DNA of 64,000 nucleotides from Streptomyces sp. Sge12 (GCF_002080455.1 NZ_CP020555.1:2604001-2668000); one strand, 5' to 3'. Counted from the first letter of the stretch, positions 1 through 9,906 are shown. Numbers and translations are program-made. Notes: generated from the sequence alone by a model not told the origin.

Positions 1-272
1 TAGTAGCGGGAGAAGTCCCACATGAAGCCGTAGTAGCCGCGCTGCGGGTCCCACGAGTCGGCGTCCTGGGTACCGACGAACTTGAGTTCGCCGCCCTTCT
101 TGTCCGAGGCGTTGGAGACCTTGTCGATGCCGGCGTTGAAGCTGCCGCCGCCGGCGGCCGCCTTCTCGTCCTTCTTGCCGTCTCCGCCACAGGCGGTCGC
201 GGTCAGCATGACCGCGAGCACGACGGCCGTGCCGGCAGCAAGTCTGCGCTTCGACGTGCGATGGGTAGTCAC
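1..272 (-). CDS. ABC transporter substrate-binding lipoprotein, 5' end only (family 5, peptide/opine type)
   Basis: The N-terminal 90 codons of an extracytoplasmic solute-binding protein; the rest lies beyond the window's left edge. The GTG start gives a basic n-region, a hydrophobic stretch and a lipobox-like end (TATAC) with the lipidated cysteine at about residue 28, then a Gly/Lys linker. The following residues (GGELKFVGTQDADSWDP) resemble the start of the mature part of DppA/OppA-type proteins (SBP_bac_5), where the segment after GG-L opens the first lobe. It follows the DppC-like permease after 74 nt on the same strand with no terminator, so the two are probably cotranscribed. It would capture oligopeptides or similar solutes outside the membrane. 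The substrate cannot be deduced from this fragment. Confidence 0.85.
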   Translation of the reverse strand, partial: MTTHRTSKRRLAAGTAVVLAVMLTATACGGDGKKDEKAAAGGGSFNAGIDKVSNASDKKGGELKFVGTQDADSWDPQRGYYGFMWDFSRY

Positions 273-346
273 GATGCTCGCAACCCTCCGTTGTAGTTCC
301 GGTGTACGTACGGCACGAGGCCGGTTCCTGGTTGGCCCTGCGTCGG

Positions 347-1342
347 CTAGCGGGAGCCCTTCGGGTCGAGGGCGTCACGGACGCCGTCGCCGAAGAGGTT
401 GAAGGCCAGCACGGTGATGAAGATCGCCACGCCGGGGAAGATCATGAAGAGCGGATCGTCCTCGTAGGTACGCACGGCCGTGGAGAGGGTTTCTCCCCAG
501 GACGGCGTGGGCGGCTTGACGCCGACTCCGAGGAAGCTGAGAGCCGCCTCGGTCAGCACGTTGGTGGGGATCATCAGCGTCGCGTAGACGGTGATGGGCG
601 CCACCAGGTTCGGGAGCAGTTCGCGGAAGAGGATGTAGAAGCGGCCGGCGCCGAGGCTGCGGGCGGCCTCCACGTACTCGCGCTCGCGCAGCGAGAGGGT
701 CTGGCCGCGGACGATCCGGCCGATGTACGGCCAGCCGAAGAATCCGATGACCAGCACCAGTACGGCGATGCGCAGGCCCGATCCCTCGAAGCCCCACAGC
801 TTGTTGGGGATGACGGAGATCAGCGCGATGATGAAGAGCAGCTGCGGGAAGGCCAGCAGCAGGTCCATGACCCGGCTGATGGCCGCGTCGACCCAGCCGC
901 CGAAGTAGCCGGCGATGATGCCGAAGAAGGTGCCCAGCGAAACCGCCACGAAGGCGGACAGGAAGGCCACCAGCAGCGAGATCCGGGCGCCGTAGACGAT
1001 CCGGCTGAAGACGTCGCGCCCGTTGACCGGCTCGATGCCCAGCAGGAAGTCGCCGCTCATGCCGCCCCAGTCGCCGACCGGCAGGCCGAGCAGCGGGTCC
1101 AGGAGGTCCTCGTGCAGCTCCTCCGGCGGGTGCCCGAAGGCCTTGACGATCAGCGGCGCGAAGATCGCGACGAGGATCAGCAGCAGCACGATGACGCCGC
1201 CGGCCAGCGCGACCTTGTCGCGCTTCAGGCGCAGCCAGGCGATCTGCCACGGGGAGCGGCCCTCGATCGCCTTCTGCGGAACCTCGGGGGTGGCCACGGC
1301 CGCGGGCTCGGCCGCTCCGGTGTCGTGCAGTGGTGCCGTCAT
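347..1342 (-). CDS. ABC transporter permease, DppC/OppC family
   Basis: A 331-residue inner permease of a peptide-type importer. After a roughly 35-residue cytoplasmic N-terminus (OppC_N-like) there is a first membrane helix near residues 43-65, an extracellular segment containing GIEPVNGRDVFSRIVYGAR, then about five helices. The cytoplasmic coupling loop EAARSLGAGRFYILFRELLPN matches the EAA motif that contacts the ATPase subunits. The C-terminal FNLFGDGVRDALDPKG is typical of DppC proteins. Length is usual for the family. It is the first gene of a minus-strand operon followed by the binding protein; its DppB partner and ATPases are not upstream and must lie to the left of the window. No clear Shine-Dalgarno sits close to the ATG; GAGAGGGG lies about 13 nt upstream. 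Confidence 0.92.
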   Translation of the reverse strand: MTAPLHDTGAAEPAAVATPEVPQKAIEGRSPWQIAWLRLKRDKVALAGGVIVLLLILVAIFAPLIVKAFGHPPEELHEDLLDPLLGLPVGDWGGMSGDFLLGIEPVNGRDVFSRIVYGARISLLVAFLSAFVAVSLGTFFGIIAGYFGGWVDAAISRVMDLLLAFPQLLFIIALISVIPNKLWGFEGSGLRIAVLVLVIGFFGWPYIGRIVRGQTLSLREREYVEAARSLGAGRFYILFRELLPNLVAPITVYATLMIPTNVLTEAALSFLGVGVKPPTPSWGETLSTAVRTYEDDPLFMIFPGVAIFITVLAFNLFGDGVRDALDPKGSR

Positions 1343-1698
1343 CGTGGTGGGGACCCCTCTCGGCCGACGGTGGCCGGCCCATGCCCGCCGCTGTGGCGGC
1401 TTGGTTCAATCGGCGTCGCTGGTGGTGCGATTGGCGAGAAATGTGCCTGAAGTGCACGTGAAGGGCCGGTGCTTGCGAGATGGACCGGCCTTCGGTGGGG
1501 TGGAGTCTTCAACGCCCTCTCGAGCGCCCGCCAGACCTGCCGGGGATGTGATGCGCAACCGTGATCTAGGCCTACACCTTCCGTTATCCGAACCCCGCGA
1601 TCTGTTGAGCGGTGAAACACCGCCCGTTCGGCACGGATCGGACATCCGGCCCAACTACCCTTTCGGGTAGGGATCCTGTGCGGATTCACCGGATATGC
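1343..1698. other. Intergenic region upstream of the transporter operon
   Basis: No convincing gene. It must contain the promoter of the minus-strand DppC/binding-protein operon, but I found no clear -35/-10 pair. Two small dyads are visible: GCGGTG-AAA-CACCGC near 1610-1625 and CTACCC-TTT-CGGGTAG near 1655-1670. Either could be an operator or an RNA hairpin. The open frames here lack ribosome-binding sites and resemble out-of-frame GC-rich sequence. Confidence 0.5.
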
Positions 1699-1733
1699 CG
1701 AAGGCCGCACCGAGGGGACCGGTGCGGCCTTCG
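1699..1733 (-). terminator. Intrinsic-type terminator after the SseB-like gene
   Basis: A 13-bp perfect stem (CGAAGGCCGCACC with its complement) around a 9-nt loop, about 40 nt after the stop of the minus-strand SseB gene. There is no long U-run, as is common for Streptomyces terminators. Confidence 0.75.
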
Positions 1734-1773
1734 AGACGGATGTCTCAATATGCGGATATCGCGAACGGGGCGG

Positions 1774-2514
1774 TCAGTACGCCGGAGCCTGGCCCTCGCG
1801 GTCGTAGAAGGGCCGGGTCTGCGCGCGCAGCCACATCGCCACGGGGTCGTGCTCGTCCGCGAGCGCGACCGTGCACACCGGGACCCCCTCGGGGACCACC
1901 CCGACCGACTGGCGCATCATCTCCCGTACGGATTCCAGAGCGGGCGCGGAGGCGTCGTACAGGTCGAGCCCGACCGCGAGGTACGGGGAGCCCAGCGCGG
2001 GCTGCACCCAGGCGCGGCGCAGCGACCGGACGGCCGGGGTGCGGTGCGCGTGCTGGGTCAGGAGCCCGTAGAACTGCGGCAGCTCGATCGCGGGCTCGGA
2101 CAGCCGCAGCGGGCCCGCCGGCATCCGGTCCAGGCCGGTGGCGATCCGGCGCAGGTCGGCCCAGGGCACGCCGAGGCCGCCCCCCTGGGCGTGCGGGTTG
2201 AGCCACAGGCCCCAGCGGTCCGGGTACAGCGCGCGGGCGATGTCCCGCCCGGTGACCACTTCGTAGCCCCGGTTCCAGCCGCTGGCCGCCAGCTCCTGGG
2301 GGGAGGTGACGCAGGGCGCGTAGCCGAGGCTCTCCACCTCCATGCCGCCGTACTGGGCGTCCGGCGAGCCCGGCTGCCCCTGCCAGAGCAGCATCCACAG
2401 CCGGCCCTCGGAGAGGGCATGCAGGAGCGACTCGTAACTCTCGTAGCGCCCGGGAGTCACCTGGCGCATCATGTGCTCGACCTGCCCGGCCGCGGCCGTG
2501 CCTGACGCACTCAC
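1774..2514 (-). CDS. SseB-family protein (serine-sensitivity family), copy 1
   Basis: A 246-residue soluble protein with SseB N-terminal and C-terminal domain character: an early LLHALSEGRLWMLLWQG strand-helix unit, then PCVTSPQEL, the GRDIARALYPDRWGLWLNPH segment typical of the N-domain core, and a C-terminal half with AVRSLRRAWVQPALGSPYLAVGLDL. SseB was named for enhanced serine sensitivity in E. coli; its biochemical role is not settled. I chose the GTG at 2514 because AGAGGGG lies 6 nt upstream; an ATG at 2571 in frame would add 19 residues. It follows the second SseB-like gene and sits beside the gcv/glyA/sdaA genes, so a link with glycine/serine balance is attractive but inferred. Confidence 0.8.
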   Translation of the reverse strand: MSASGTAAAGQVEHMMRQVTPGRYESYESLLHALSEGRLWMLLWQGQPGSPDAQYGGMEVESLGYAPCVTSPQELAASGWNRGYEVVTGRDIARALYPDRWGLWLNPHAQGGGLGVPWADLRRIATGLDRMPAGPLRLSEPAIELPQFYGLLTQHAHRTPAVRSLRRAWVQPALGSPYLAVGLDLYDASAPALESVREMMRQSVGVVPEGVPVCTVALADEHDPVAMWLRAQTRPFYDREGQAPAY

Positions 2515-2607
2515 CCGGTACCCCTCTTCGTCCGCCCGTCGCTCCACGCGTGCCCTCCGAACCGGCATCACGCGTGCGGCCAGGAGATGTAACCAGCTTA
2601 AGCGGCC

Positions 2608-3342
2608 CTACGGCAGGTAGAAGGGGCGTACGCGCTCACGAATCCAGTCCGTGACCGGGTCCTGGACGGCGTCCAGGAGGATCAACTGCACGGGCCACGG
2701 CGGCGGGACGCGGGTCAGGGCCCGTCCGAGGGCCTCCATCGGCGCGCCCTGCATCTCCGGTTCCCATCCCACCAGGCGGACACCGATGAACAGCTGGGGC
2801 TCCCCGCCCTCGACGCTGGCGAGGCAGCGGTACGCGGCGGCGACCACCCCGGTGGCGCGGAACTCCTCGGTGGCGGCCGCCAGGAAGTCCACCGGGTCGT
2901 CCTGCCAGTCGGGCTCGTAGAGCCGCACGCGGCCGCCGGTGGCGGGGCCGTCGAGCGGGGTCCGCCCGGAGCGGCACAGCTCGGCGACGGCGGGCGGCGG
3001 GAGCGGTACGCCGACGGCGCCCTCGGGGTTGACGGCGATGCCGAGCTGCGGGGGCAGGCCGCGGGCGAACTCCACGGCGGGCGCCACCGCGAAGTCCATG
3101 CCGGGGCCCGCGCAGGCCAGGAACTGGGCCTCGGAGCTGTAGACGGGGACGTACGCCGCCCCGCCGATGTCCATGGTGGGCAGGTCGAGCCCGCCCGTCG
3201 GCGCGGTCGCGCCGCCCGGCAGCGGTACCCACACCTGGCTGCGCCCGAGGACCTCCAGGATCCGCCCCCCGGCGTCCGGCTGCCCCAGCGCCGCCCCGAG
3301 CACCTGCTCCAGCTCATTCGCCGGCCAGCCACTGCCCTGCAT
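2608..3342 (-). CDS. SseB-family protein, copy 2
   Basis: A 244-residue protein related to its downstream neighbour. It opens with a helix (LEQVLGAALGQPDAGGRILEVL), then QVWVPLPGG, YVPVYSSEAQFLACAGPGMDF and LGIAVNPEGAVGVPLP, corresponding to the N-terminal SseB fold. The C-terminal half (VVAAAYRCLASVEGGEPQLFIGVRL) parallels the C-terminal domain. The ATG start is set by GGAGG seven bases upstream. It ends with PFYLP, while copy 1 has RPFYDREG near its end, suggesting an old duplication. The gap to copy 1 (start at 2514) is about 90 nt and the P-loop ATPase gene lies 107 nt upstream, all on one strand. No membrane segments or catalytic residues are evident. Confidence 0.78.
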   Translation of the reverse strand: MQGSGWPANELEQVLGAALGQPDAGGRILEVLGRSQVWVPLPGGATAPTGGLDLPTMDIGGAAYVPVYSSEAQFLACAGPGMDFAVAPAVEFARGLPPQLGIAVNPEGAVGVPLPPPAVAELCRSGRTPLDGPATGGRVRLYEPDWQDDPVDFLAAATEEFRATGVVAAAYRCLASVEGGEPQLFIGVRLVGWEPEMQGAPMEALGRALTRVPPPWPVQLILLDAVQDPVTDWIRERVRPFYLP

Positions 3343-3449
3343 GTCCCGTGCCTCCGTGATCCCGCCGCGTGTCGCCCCGCAGGGTACCGGCCCCGCGCGC
3401 GGCCGCGCCGCCGGGGCTCGCTTCGGCAGCGGGCGCCGCACCCGGTCGG

Positions 3450-4124
3450 TCAGGCGTGGAAGGCGATGCGGGTCACCGTCGCGGCGGAGGCCCGGTCCAG
3501 CAGGGTGACCGAGGCGCAGCCGTGCGGCGGGCGCCCCGCTTCGGCGTCGCGGAGCAGGCGGGCCACCGCGCCGCGGTGGCGGGCGAAGGCGTACGCGGAC
3601 ACCCGGCGGCCGCGCGCGGCCTGCCCGGAGAGCGCCTCCTCGGGGCTGCTGTCCAGCAGGAGCAGGTGCAGCGCCCGGCCCCGGCGGCGCGCGGCGGCCG
3701 CGAGCAGCCCCCGTACCCAGCTCTGCGTGCCGCAGTCGTGGACGACCACGGAGGCTCCGGAGCGCAGGATCCGCCACAGCCCCCAGTAGTGCGCGGCGCG
3801 CACCAGCGGCCGGTACACCGCGTAGGGGAGCGCGGCGGGCATGCTCCGCTCCCAGCGCTCACGGGTGTCCTGGGAGTCGACGGCCCCGCCCTCGGCGGCC
3901 GCCCGCTTGATCAGGGTGCTCTTGCCGCCGCCGGGCAGGCCGGACACCACGACGATGTCCCCGGCCGCGAAGGCGAGCGGCTGGGGGGTGCGCACGGCGG
4001 GTCCGCGCAGGTCGCGCACGAGGCCGAGGCCGGCGTCGGCCGCCCTCCTGCGGCCGTGCGCGCCTCGCTGCGCCGGCACCGCTTCCACGGTTCCTGTCGT
4101 CGTCACCACTCCGAATCTCCGCAC
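3450..4124 (-). CDS. P-loop ATPase/kinase-like protein (AAA_33 type)
   Basis: A 224-residue protein with a clear Walker A motif GLPGGGKST at residues 62-70 and a plausible Walker B-like strand VVVHDCG near residue 127. The region after Walker A (SQDTRERW) and the later Arg-rich lid-like segment resemble small P-loop kinases of the AAA_33/zeta-toxin-like class that phosphorylate small molecules; the substrate is unknown. The first 45 residues are low in conserved features, so translation might begin at a GTG shortly after the annotated ATG. It is the first gene of the minus-strand trio with the two SseB-like genes and is divergent from the riboswitch-controlled gcvT operon. A regulatory or nucleotide-salvage role is possible but not shown. 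Confidence 0.7.
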   Translation of the reverse strand: MRRFGVVTTTGTVEAVPAQRGAHGRRRAADAGLGLVRDLRGPAVRTPQPLAFAAGDIVVVSGLPGGGKSTLIKRAAAEGGAVDSQDTRERWERSMPAALPYAVYRPLVRAAHYWGLWRILRSGASVVVHDCGTQSWVRGLLAAAARRRGRALHLLLLDSSPEEALSGQAARGRRVSAYAFARHRGAVARLLRDAEAGRPPHGCASVTLLDRASAATVTRIAFHA

Positions 4125-4312
4125 AGTGTTCGCCTCCCCCGAATCGGGTCACCGGGACCCTTGCCCACTGAGTGTAAAGAGACGGTAATCCGGCGGCCGC
4201 GGTTCCGGTCGGACCCTTCGGAGAGCCGTACGAACTTTCGGCCCCCGCCGCCCGATGCCGAGCACGGCGTGCAATGATGTGCGCCATCTGGACCAACTGC
4301 ATACCGGCCGCT

Positions 4313-4540
4313 TGAATCCGCGCGGGAGAGTCCCGGCACGCCGCAAGGCCGTGCGCGGGCGCCGAAGGAGCAAGAACCTCCCTTGAATCTCTCAGGCCCC
4401 GTACCGCGTGGATGAGGCAGATCTGAAAAGCGAGCTGCTGTGCAGCTCCACCCAAGGTGCAAGTCGATGAGACCCGGCGATCTGCTGATCGGCGGAACTC
4501 TCGGCGAACCTCTCAGGTTCCGATGACAGATGGGGAGGAA
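4313..4540 (+). promoter_or_regulatory. Glycine riboswitch upstream of gcvT (tandem-like, second aptamer divergent)
   Basis: The first aptamer is canonical: GGGAGAG at 4324-4330, GCGCCGAAGGAGCAA at 4359-4373 and GAATCTCTCAGGC at 4385-4397. A second, less canonical aptamer follows: GGATGAG in place of GGAGAG near 4409, CACCCAAGGTGCAA at 4449-4462, GAACCTCTCAGG at 4506-4517 and GACAGATGGGG at 4525-4535. Glycine riboswitches ahead of gcvT-gcvH that activate expression have been described in Streptomyces griseus. The RNA ends on a GGGGAGG run that resembles a Shine-Dalgarno. Whether the second half binds glycine or is a ghost aptamer cannot be told by eye. Confidence 0.88.
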
Positions 4541-4550
4541 CGTCCTCGTC

Positions 4551-4592
4551 ATGTCATGTCGATGCCCTGGGACCCGGGAGCCACACCCATGA
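4551..4592 (+). CDS. Possible 13-residue leader peptide coupled to gcvT
   Basis: An ATG at 4551 opens a 13-codon frame ([13 protein letters not shown]) whose TGA overlaps the gcvT ATG as ATGA. The riboswitch's terminal GGGGAGG lies 12 nt upstream of this ATG, a little far but usable. If translated, it would couple riboswitch-controlled ribosome access to gcvT. It may equally be chance, since gcvT has its own GGGAG. Confidence 0.25.
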   Translation: MSCRCPGTREPHP

Positions 4593-5704
4593 GCACTGCC
4601 CCCCGCCTGACCGCCCTCGATGCGCTGCACCGCTCGCTCGGTGCGACCATGACCGACTTCGCGGGCTGGGACATGCCGCTGCGGTACGCGAGCGAGCGCG
4701 ACGAGCACAACGCCGTACGCACGAAGGCCGGCCTGTTCGACCTGTCCCACATGGGCGAGATCACGCTGACCGGCCCGGAGGCCGTCAAAGCCCTGGACTA
4801 CGCGCTGGTCGGCAACATCTCCACCGTCGGTGTCGGCCGCGCCCGCTACACGCACATCTGTCAGGAGGACGGCGGGATCGTCGACGACCTGATCGTCTAC
4901 CGCCTCGGCGAGACCGAGTACATGGTCGTCGCCAACGCCTCCAACGCCCAGGTCGTCCTGGACGCCCTGACCGAGCGTGCCGCCGGCTTCGCCGCCGTGG
5001 TCCGCGACGACCGCGACGCGTACGCGCTGCTCGCGGTGCAGGGGCCGGAGTCCCCCGGCATCCTGGCCTCCCTGACCGACGCCGACCTGGACGGCCTCAA
5101 GTACTACGCCGGCCTGCCGGGCACCGTCGCGGGCGTGCCCGCGCTGATCGCGCGTACGGGCTACACGGGCGAGGACGGCTTCGAGCTGTTCGTCTCCCCC
5201 GAGCACGCCGTCGAGCTGTGGCAGGCGCTGACCAAGGCGGGCGAGGGCGTCGGCCTGGTCCCGGCCGGCCTGTCCTGCCGCGACACCCTGCGCCTGGAAG
5301 CGGGCATGCCGCTGTACGGGCACGAGCTGACCACCTCCCTCACCCCCTTCGACGCGGGCTTGGGCCGGGTCGTGAAGTTCGAGAAGGAGGGGGACTTCGT
5401 CGGCCGCGCCGCGCTGGAGGCCGCCGCCGAGCGCGCCGCCACCAAGGCGCCGCGCAAGCTGGTCGGTCTGATCGCCGAGGGCCGCCGCGTTCCGCGCGCC
5501 GGGTTCCCGGTCGTCGCCGACGGCCAGGTCATCGGCGAGGTCACCTCGGGCGCCCCGTCCCCGACGCTGGGCAAGCCGATCGCGATGGCGTACGTGGACG
5601 CGGCGCACGCCGCGCCCGGTACCTCCGGCGTAGGCATCGACATTCGCGGTACGCATGAGCCGTACGAGGTCGTGGCGCTGCCGTTCTACAAGCGGCAGAA
5701 GTAG
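4589..5704 (+). CDS. gcvT: Glycine cleavage system T protein (aminomethyltransferase)
   Basis: Transfers the methylene group from the aminomethyl-lipoyl H protein to tetrahydrofolate, giving 5,10-methylene-THF and ammonia. The 371-residue product has the usual start [27 protein letters not shown], the SHMGEI segment, and [14 protein letters not shown], which line the folate site, then the C-terminal barrel ending with the [13 protein letters not shown] motif. I place the start at the ATG preceded by CCGGGAG because it matches family N-termini; in-frame ATGs at 4556 and 4562 are closer to the riboswitch. The gene lies directly under the glycine riboswitch and leads gcvH and glyA. The P protein gene (gcvP) is not in the window. 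Confidence 0.97.
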   Translation: MSTAPRLTALDALHRSLGATMTDFAGWDMPLRYASERDEHNAVRTKAGLFDLSHMGEITLTGPEAVKALDYALVGNISTVGVGRARYTHICQEDGGIVDDLIVYRLGETEYMVVANASNAQVVLDALTERAAGFAAVVRDDRDAYALLAVQGPESPGILASLTDADLDGLKYYAGLPGTVAGVPALIARTGYTGEDGFELFVSPEHAVELWQALTKAGEGVGLVPAGLSCRDTLRLEAGMPLYGHELTTSLTPFDAGLGRVVKFEKEGDFVGRAALEAAAERAATKAPRKLVGLIAEGRRVPRAGFPVVADGQVIGEVTSGAPSPTLGKPIAMAYVDAAHAAPGTSGVGIDIRGTHEPYEVVALPFYKRQK

Positions 5705-5721
5705 CCCCACGCACCACGTCC

Positions 5722-5743
5722 GCCGTACGGGAACCCGTACGGC
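5722..5743. repeat. Intercistronic hairpin between gcvT and gcvH
   Basis: GCCGTACGGG and its exact complement separated by two bases. It lies in the 101-nt gcvT-gcvH gap and could adjust mRNA stability or the ratio of T to H protein; no U-run follows, so a full terminator is unlikely. Confidence 0.6.
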
Positions 5744-5805
5744 GCCGTCTCAGTACCCAAGACCGCAGTTCGTATCCACTCCCCCGCATCCAGGAGAATC
5801 AGGTC

Positions 5806-6186
5806 ATGAGCAACCCCGAGAAGCTGCGTTACACCAAGGAGCACGAGTGGCTGTCGGACGCCGTGGACGGCGTCGCGACGGTCGGCATCACGGAGTTCGC
5901 GGCCAACGCGCTCGGTGACGTCGTCTACGCCCAGCTCCCCGAGGTCGGCGACACCGTGACCGAGGGCGAGACCTGTGGCGAGCTGGAGTCGACGAAGTCG
6001 GTCAGCGACCTGTACTCCCCGGTTACCGGTGAGATCGTCGAGGCCAACCAGGACGTCGTGGACGACCCGGCGCTCGTGAACACCGCCCCGTTCGAGGGTG
6101 GCTGGCTCTTCAAGGTCCGACTCTCGGAGGAGCCGAAGGACACGCTCTCCTTCGAGGAGTACACCAAGCTCACCGCCGGTAACTGA
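5806..6186 (+). CDS. gcvH: Glycine cleavage system H protein
   Basis: Lipoyl carrier of the glycine cleavage complex; shuttles the aminomethyl group from P protein to T protein and is reduced for the L protein. The 126-residue sequence starts with [10 protein letters not shown], the family signature, and carries the lipoylation site [10 protein letters not shown] with the modified lysine at residue 64. The flanking [21 protein letters not shown] and [12 protein letters not shown] hairpins complete the barrel. Length is normal. It starts at ATG after GGAGAA and is followed 15 nt later by glyA, so gcvT, gcvH and glyA probably form one riboswitch-controlled transcript. Confidence 0.97.
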   Translation: MSNPEKLRYTKEHEWLSDAVDGVATVGITEFAANALGDVVYAQLPEVGDTVTEGETCGELESTKSVSDLYSPVTGEIVEANQDVVDDPALVNTAPFEGGWLFKVRLSEEPKDTLSFEEYTKLTAGN

Positions 6187-6201
6187 CCCCAGGGGATCCT
6201 G

Positions 6202-7458
6202 ATGTCTGTACTGAACACCCCGCTCCACGAGCTCGACCCGGACGTCGCCGCCGCTGTCGACGCCGAGCTCGTACGCCAGCAGTCCACCCTGGAAATGATC
6301 GCGTCGGAGAACTTCGCTCCGGTCGCCGTCATGGAGGCCCAGGGTTCGGTCCTGACCAACAAGTACGCCGAGGGCTACCCGGGCCGCCGCTACTACGGTG
6401 GCTGCGAGCACGTCGACGTCGTCGAGCAGATCGCGATCGACCGCATCAAGGCGCTGTTCGGCGCCGAGGCCGCGAACGTCCAGCCGCACTCCGGTGCGCA
6501 GGCCAACGCCGCCGCGATGTTCGCGCTGCTGAAGCCGGGCGACACGATCATGGGCCTGAACCTGGCCCACGGCGGTCACCTGACCCACGGCATGAAGATC
6601 AACTTCTCCGGCAAGCTCTACAACGTGGTCCCGTACCACGTCGACGAGACCGGCGAGGTGGACATGGCCGAGGTCGAGCGCCTCGCCAAGGAGTCCAAGC
6701 CGCAGCTGATCGTCGCCGGCTGGTCCGCCTACCCGCGCCAGCTGGACTTCGCCGCCTTCCGCCGCATCGCGGACGAGGTCGGCGCGTTCCTGATGGTCGA
6801 CATGGCGCACTTCGCCGGCCTGGTCGCCGCGGGTCTGCACCCGAACCCGGTGCCGCACGCCCACGTCGTCACCACCACCACGCACAAGACCCTCGGCGGT
6901 CCGCGCGGCGGTGTCATCCTGTCGACGCAGGAGCTGGCCAAGAAGATCAACTCCGCGGTCTTCCCGGGTCAGCAGGGCGGCCCGCTGGAGCACGTGATCG
7001 CGGCCAAGGCGGTCTCCTTCAAGGTCGCGGCCTCGCCCGAGTTCAAGGAGCGCCAGGAGCGCACCCTGGAGGGTGCGAAGATCCTCGCCGCCCGCCTGGT
7101 CCAGGACGACGTCAAGGCCGTGGGCGTGGACGTCCTCACCGGTGGCACGGACGTGCACCTGGTCCTGGTCGACCTGCGCAACTCCGATCTGGACGGCCAG
7201 CAGGCCGAGGACCGCCTCCACGAGGTCGGCATCACGGTCAACCGCAACGCCATCCCGAACGACCCGCGGCCGCCGATGGTCACCTCGGGTCTGCGGATCG
7301 GTACGCCGGCCCTGGCCACCCGCGGTTTCGACGCCGAGGCCTTCACCGAGGTCGCCGAGATCATCGCGCAGGCCCTGAAGCCGACGTACGACAGCGAGGC
7401 CCTGAAGGCGCGCGTCTCCGCGCTCGCCGCGAAGTTCCCGCTCTACCCGACGCTCTAG
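6202..7458 (+). CDS. glyA: Serine hydroxymethyltransferase
   Basis: PLP enzyme that interconverts serine plus THF with glycine plus 5,10-methylene-THF. The 418-residue protein has the N-terminal arm [18 protein letters not shown], the [14 protein letters not shown] substrate loop, and the PLP lysine in [14 protein letters not shown] at residue 229. The C-terminal domain ends with the LYPTL tail. No missing residue is seen. Being in the same transcript as gcvT/gcvH, it couples glycine breakdown with serine formation; the serine dehydratase gene downstream then drains serine to pyruvate. A strong hairpin follows the stop codon. Confidence 0.98.
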   Translation: MSVLNTPLHELDPDVAAAVDAELVRQQSTLEMIASENFAPVAVMEAQGSVLTNKYAEGYPGRRYYGGCEHVDVVEQIAIDRIKALFGAEAANVQPHSGAQANAAAMFALLKPGDTIMGLNLAHGGHLTHGMKINFSGKLYNVVPYHVDETGEVDMAEVERLAKESKPQLIVAGWSAYPRQLDFAAFRRIADEVGAFLMVDMAHFAGLVAAGLHPNPVPHAHVVTTTTHKTLGGPRGGVILSTQELAKKINSAVFPGQQGGPLEHVIAAKAVSFKVAASPEFKERQERTLEGAKILAARLVQDDVKAVGVDVLTGGTDVHLVLVDLRNSDLDGQQAEDRLHEVGITVNRNAIPNDPRPPMVTSGLRIGTPALATRGFDAEAFTEVAEIIAQALKPTYDSEALKARVSALAAKFPLYPTL

Positions 7459-7481
7459 CCGGGGGCCGGTCACCGGCCTCG

Positions 7482-7520
7482 GAGGGGCCCGGCCTTGTTC
7501 CCGCACAGGCCGGGCCCCTC
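7482..7520 (+). terminator. Terminator of the gcvT-gcvH-glyA operon
   Basis: A 13-bp GC-rich stem (GAGGGGCCCGGCC with its complement) around TTGTTCCCGCACA, 23 nt after glyA, followed by TCGTCTTCTT. It separates glyA from sdaA. Confidence 0.85.
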
Positions 7521-7811
7521 TCGTCTTCTTCCGCACGCGGCCGCACACCGCGCCGTACCCGCCCGCACCACCCGCACCGCTGCCCGCCCCCTGTCCCCCG
7601 CCCGACGGCCCCGGCGCCGTCCCCGCCCGGGTGCCCGGGGCCCGCGGCCGTGGACCGGCACCCGCCCGACCCGTCCGCGTAACGCATCCCACCTCGTCCG
7701 GCAGCCGGGACGTTCACCTCGCCGCGTTAAGCTCGTCTGCCGGACAAAATCCGAATAATCCACCTCTCCTGCCCCCTCCCACCCCACGAGCAGACAAGGG
7801 AGTCCGCCACC
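7521..7811 (+). other. Intergenic region ahead of sdaA
   Basis: GC-rich, cytosine-biased leader with no gene seen. The less GC-rich part near 7728-7765 (around GTTAAG and ACAAAATCCGAATAAT) is the likeliest promoter site, but no good -35/-10 pair is evident. No second glycine aptamer was recognised here. AAGGGAG nine bases before the GTG serves sdaA. Confidence 0.45.
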
Positions 7812-9194
<1,383 letters not shown>

Positions 9195-9206
9195 CCCGCA
9201 CCGCAT

Positions 9207-9250
9207 GACAGGAGAGGGGCCCGGCGCATGCGCCGGGCCCCTCTCCTGTC
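9207..9250 (+). terminator. Terminator of sdaA
   Basis: A 44-nt perfect palindrome (22 bp per arm, no formal loop) starting GACAGGAGAGGGG, 12 nt after the stop, followed by TCCTGCGTCTTCT. Confidence 0.9.
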
Positions 9251-9348
9251 TCCTGCGTCTTCTCCGGCCGGAAGCGGAACCGCGGTGTCACAGGGGGCGT
9301 CCTACGCTGTGCCACCAGTCCCCGTCTCTCGAGAATCGAGGGGACGTC

Positions 9349-9855
9349 ATGATCCACGCCCGTCTCCGGCAGTCCGTGGCCCTGGCAACCGGCGCGCTGC
9401 TCGCCGCCTGCCTCTCCCTCGCCGCGCCTGCCTCGGCCTCCTCCCTCACCGCCACCAAGGCCCAGGCCCAGACCCCGCTCGTCGTCAATGCCCGCTGGGC
9501 CGGGCACCCCTCGTACGACCGGATCGTCATCGACCTCCAGGGGTCCGCCCCCACGGTCACCGTCACCCCCGTCAACCAGCTGTTCTACGACGGGTCCGGG
9601 AAGCCCGTCCCGCTGCCCGGGAAGTACTTCCTGGAGATCCGCCTCAACCCGGCCGCCGCGCACAACGACGCGGGCGGGAACGTCTACCAGGGCCCCAAGC
9701 TCCAGAAGATCAACCTCAGCAAGCTCAAGGGCATCGCCCTGACCGGCGACTACGAGGGGTACGTGACCTTCGGCGCCGCCTTCGACACCCTGCCGTACTA
9801 CCGCGCGTTCGCCCTGCACGCGCCGGAGCGGTTCGTCGTGGACATCGCGCACTGA
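9349..9855 (+). CDS. Secreted AMIN-like domain protein
   Basis: A 168-residue exported protein. A signal peptide (RLRQSVALATGALLAACLSLAAPASAS) is followed by a beta-rich domain with YDRIVIDLQGSAPTVTVTPV, GKYFLEIRLNPAAAHND and a C-terminal APERFVVDIAH. This pattern (opening arginine-valine-isoleucine strand, final ERFVVDI) resembles the AMIN-like domain found in Streptomyces secreted proteins, related to the peptidoglycan-binding AMIN domain of amidases; binding to cell wall is inferred. The ATG is preceded by GAGGGGAC. It is a monocistron after the sdaA terminator and converges on a truncated hydrolase gene, with a hairpin between them. Confidence 0.8.
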   Translation: MIHARLRQSVALATGALLAACLSLAAPASASSLTATKAQAQTPLVVNARWAGHPSYDRIVIDLQGSAPTVTVTPVNQLFYDGSGKPVPLPGKYFLEIRLNPAAAHNDAGGNVYQGPKLQKINLSKLKGIALTGDYEGYVTFGAAFDTLPYYRAFALHAPERFVVDIAH

Positions 9856-9863
9856 ACCGATCC

Positions 9864-9906
9864 GTCCGGCGGACCCGGGGCGTCGCACGCCGCGGGCCCG
9901 CCGGAC
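9864..9906. terminator. Bidirectional hairpin between convergent genes
   Basis: Nine-base arms GTCCGGCGG and CCGCCGGAC enclose a second GC-rich pairing. It lies between the stops of the AMIN-like gene and the truncated hydrolase gene and could terminate both. Confidence 0.65.

Noticed and set aside
7521..7811. A second glycine riboswitch ahead of sdaA
   Set aside because: None of the aptamer motifs (GGAGAG, CCGAAGG-GCAA, CTCTCAGG) is present in this gap.
9207..9250. 44-nt perfect palindrome as a mobile-element end or attachment site
   Set aside because: It sits just after sdaA and fits a terminator; there is no partner copy, transposase or integrase in the window.
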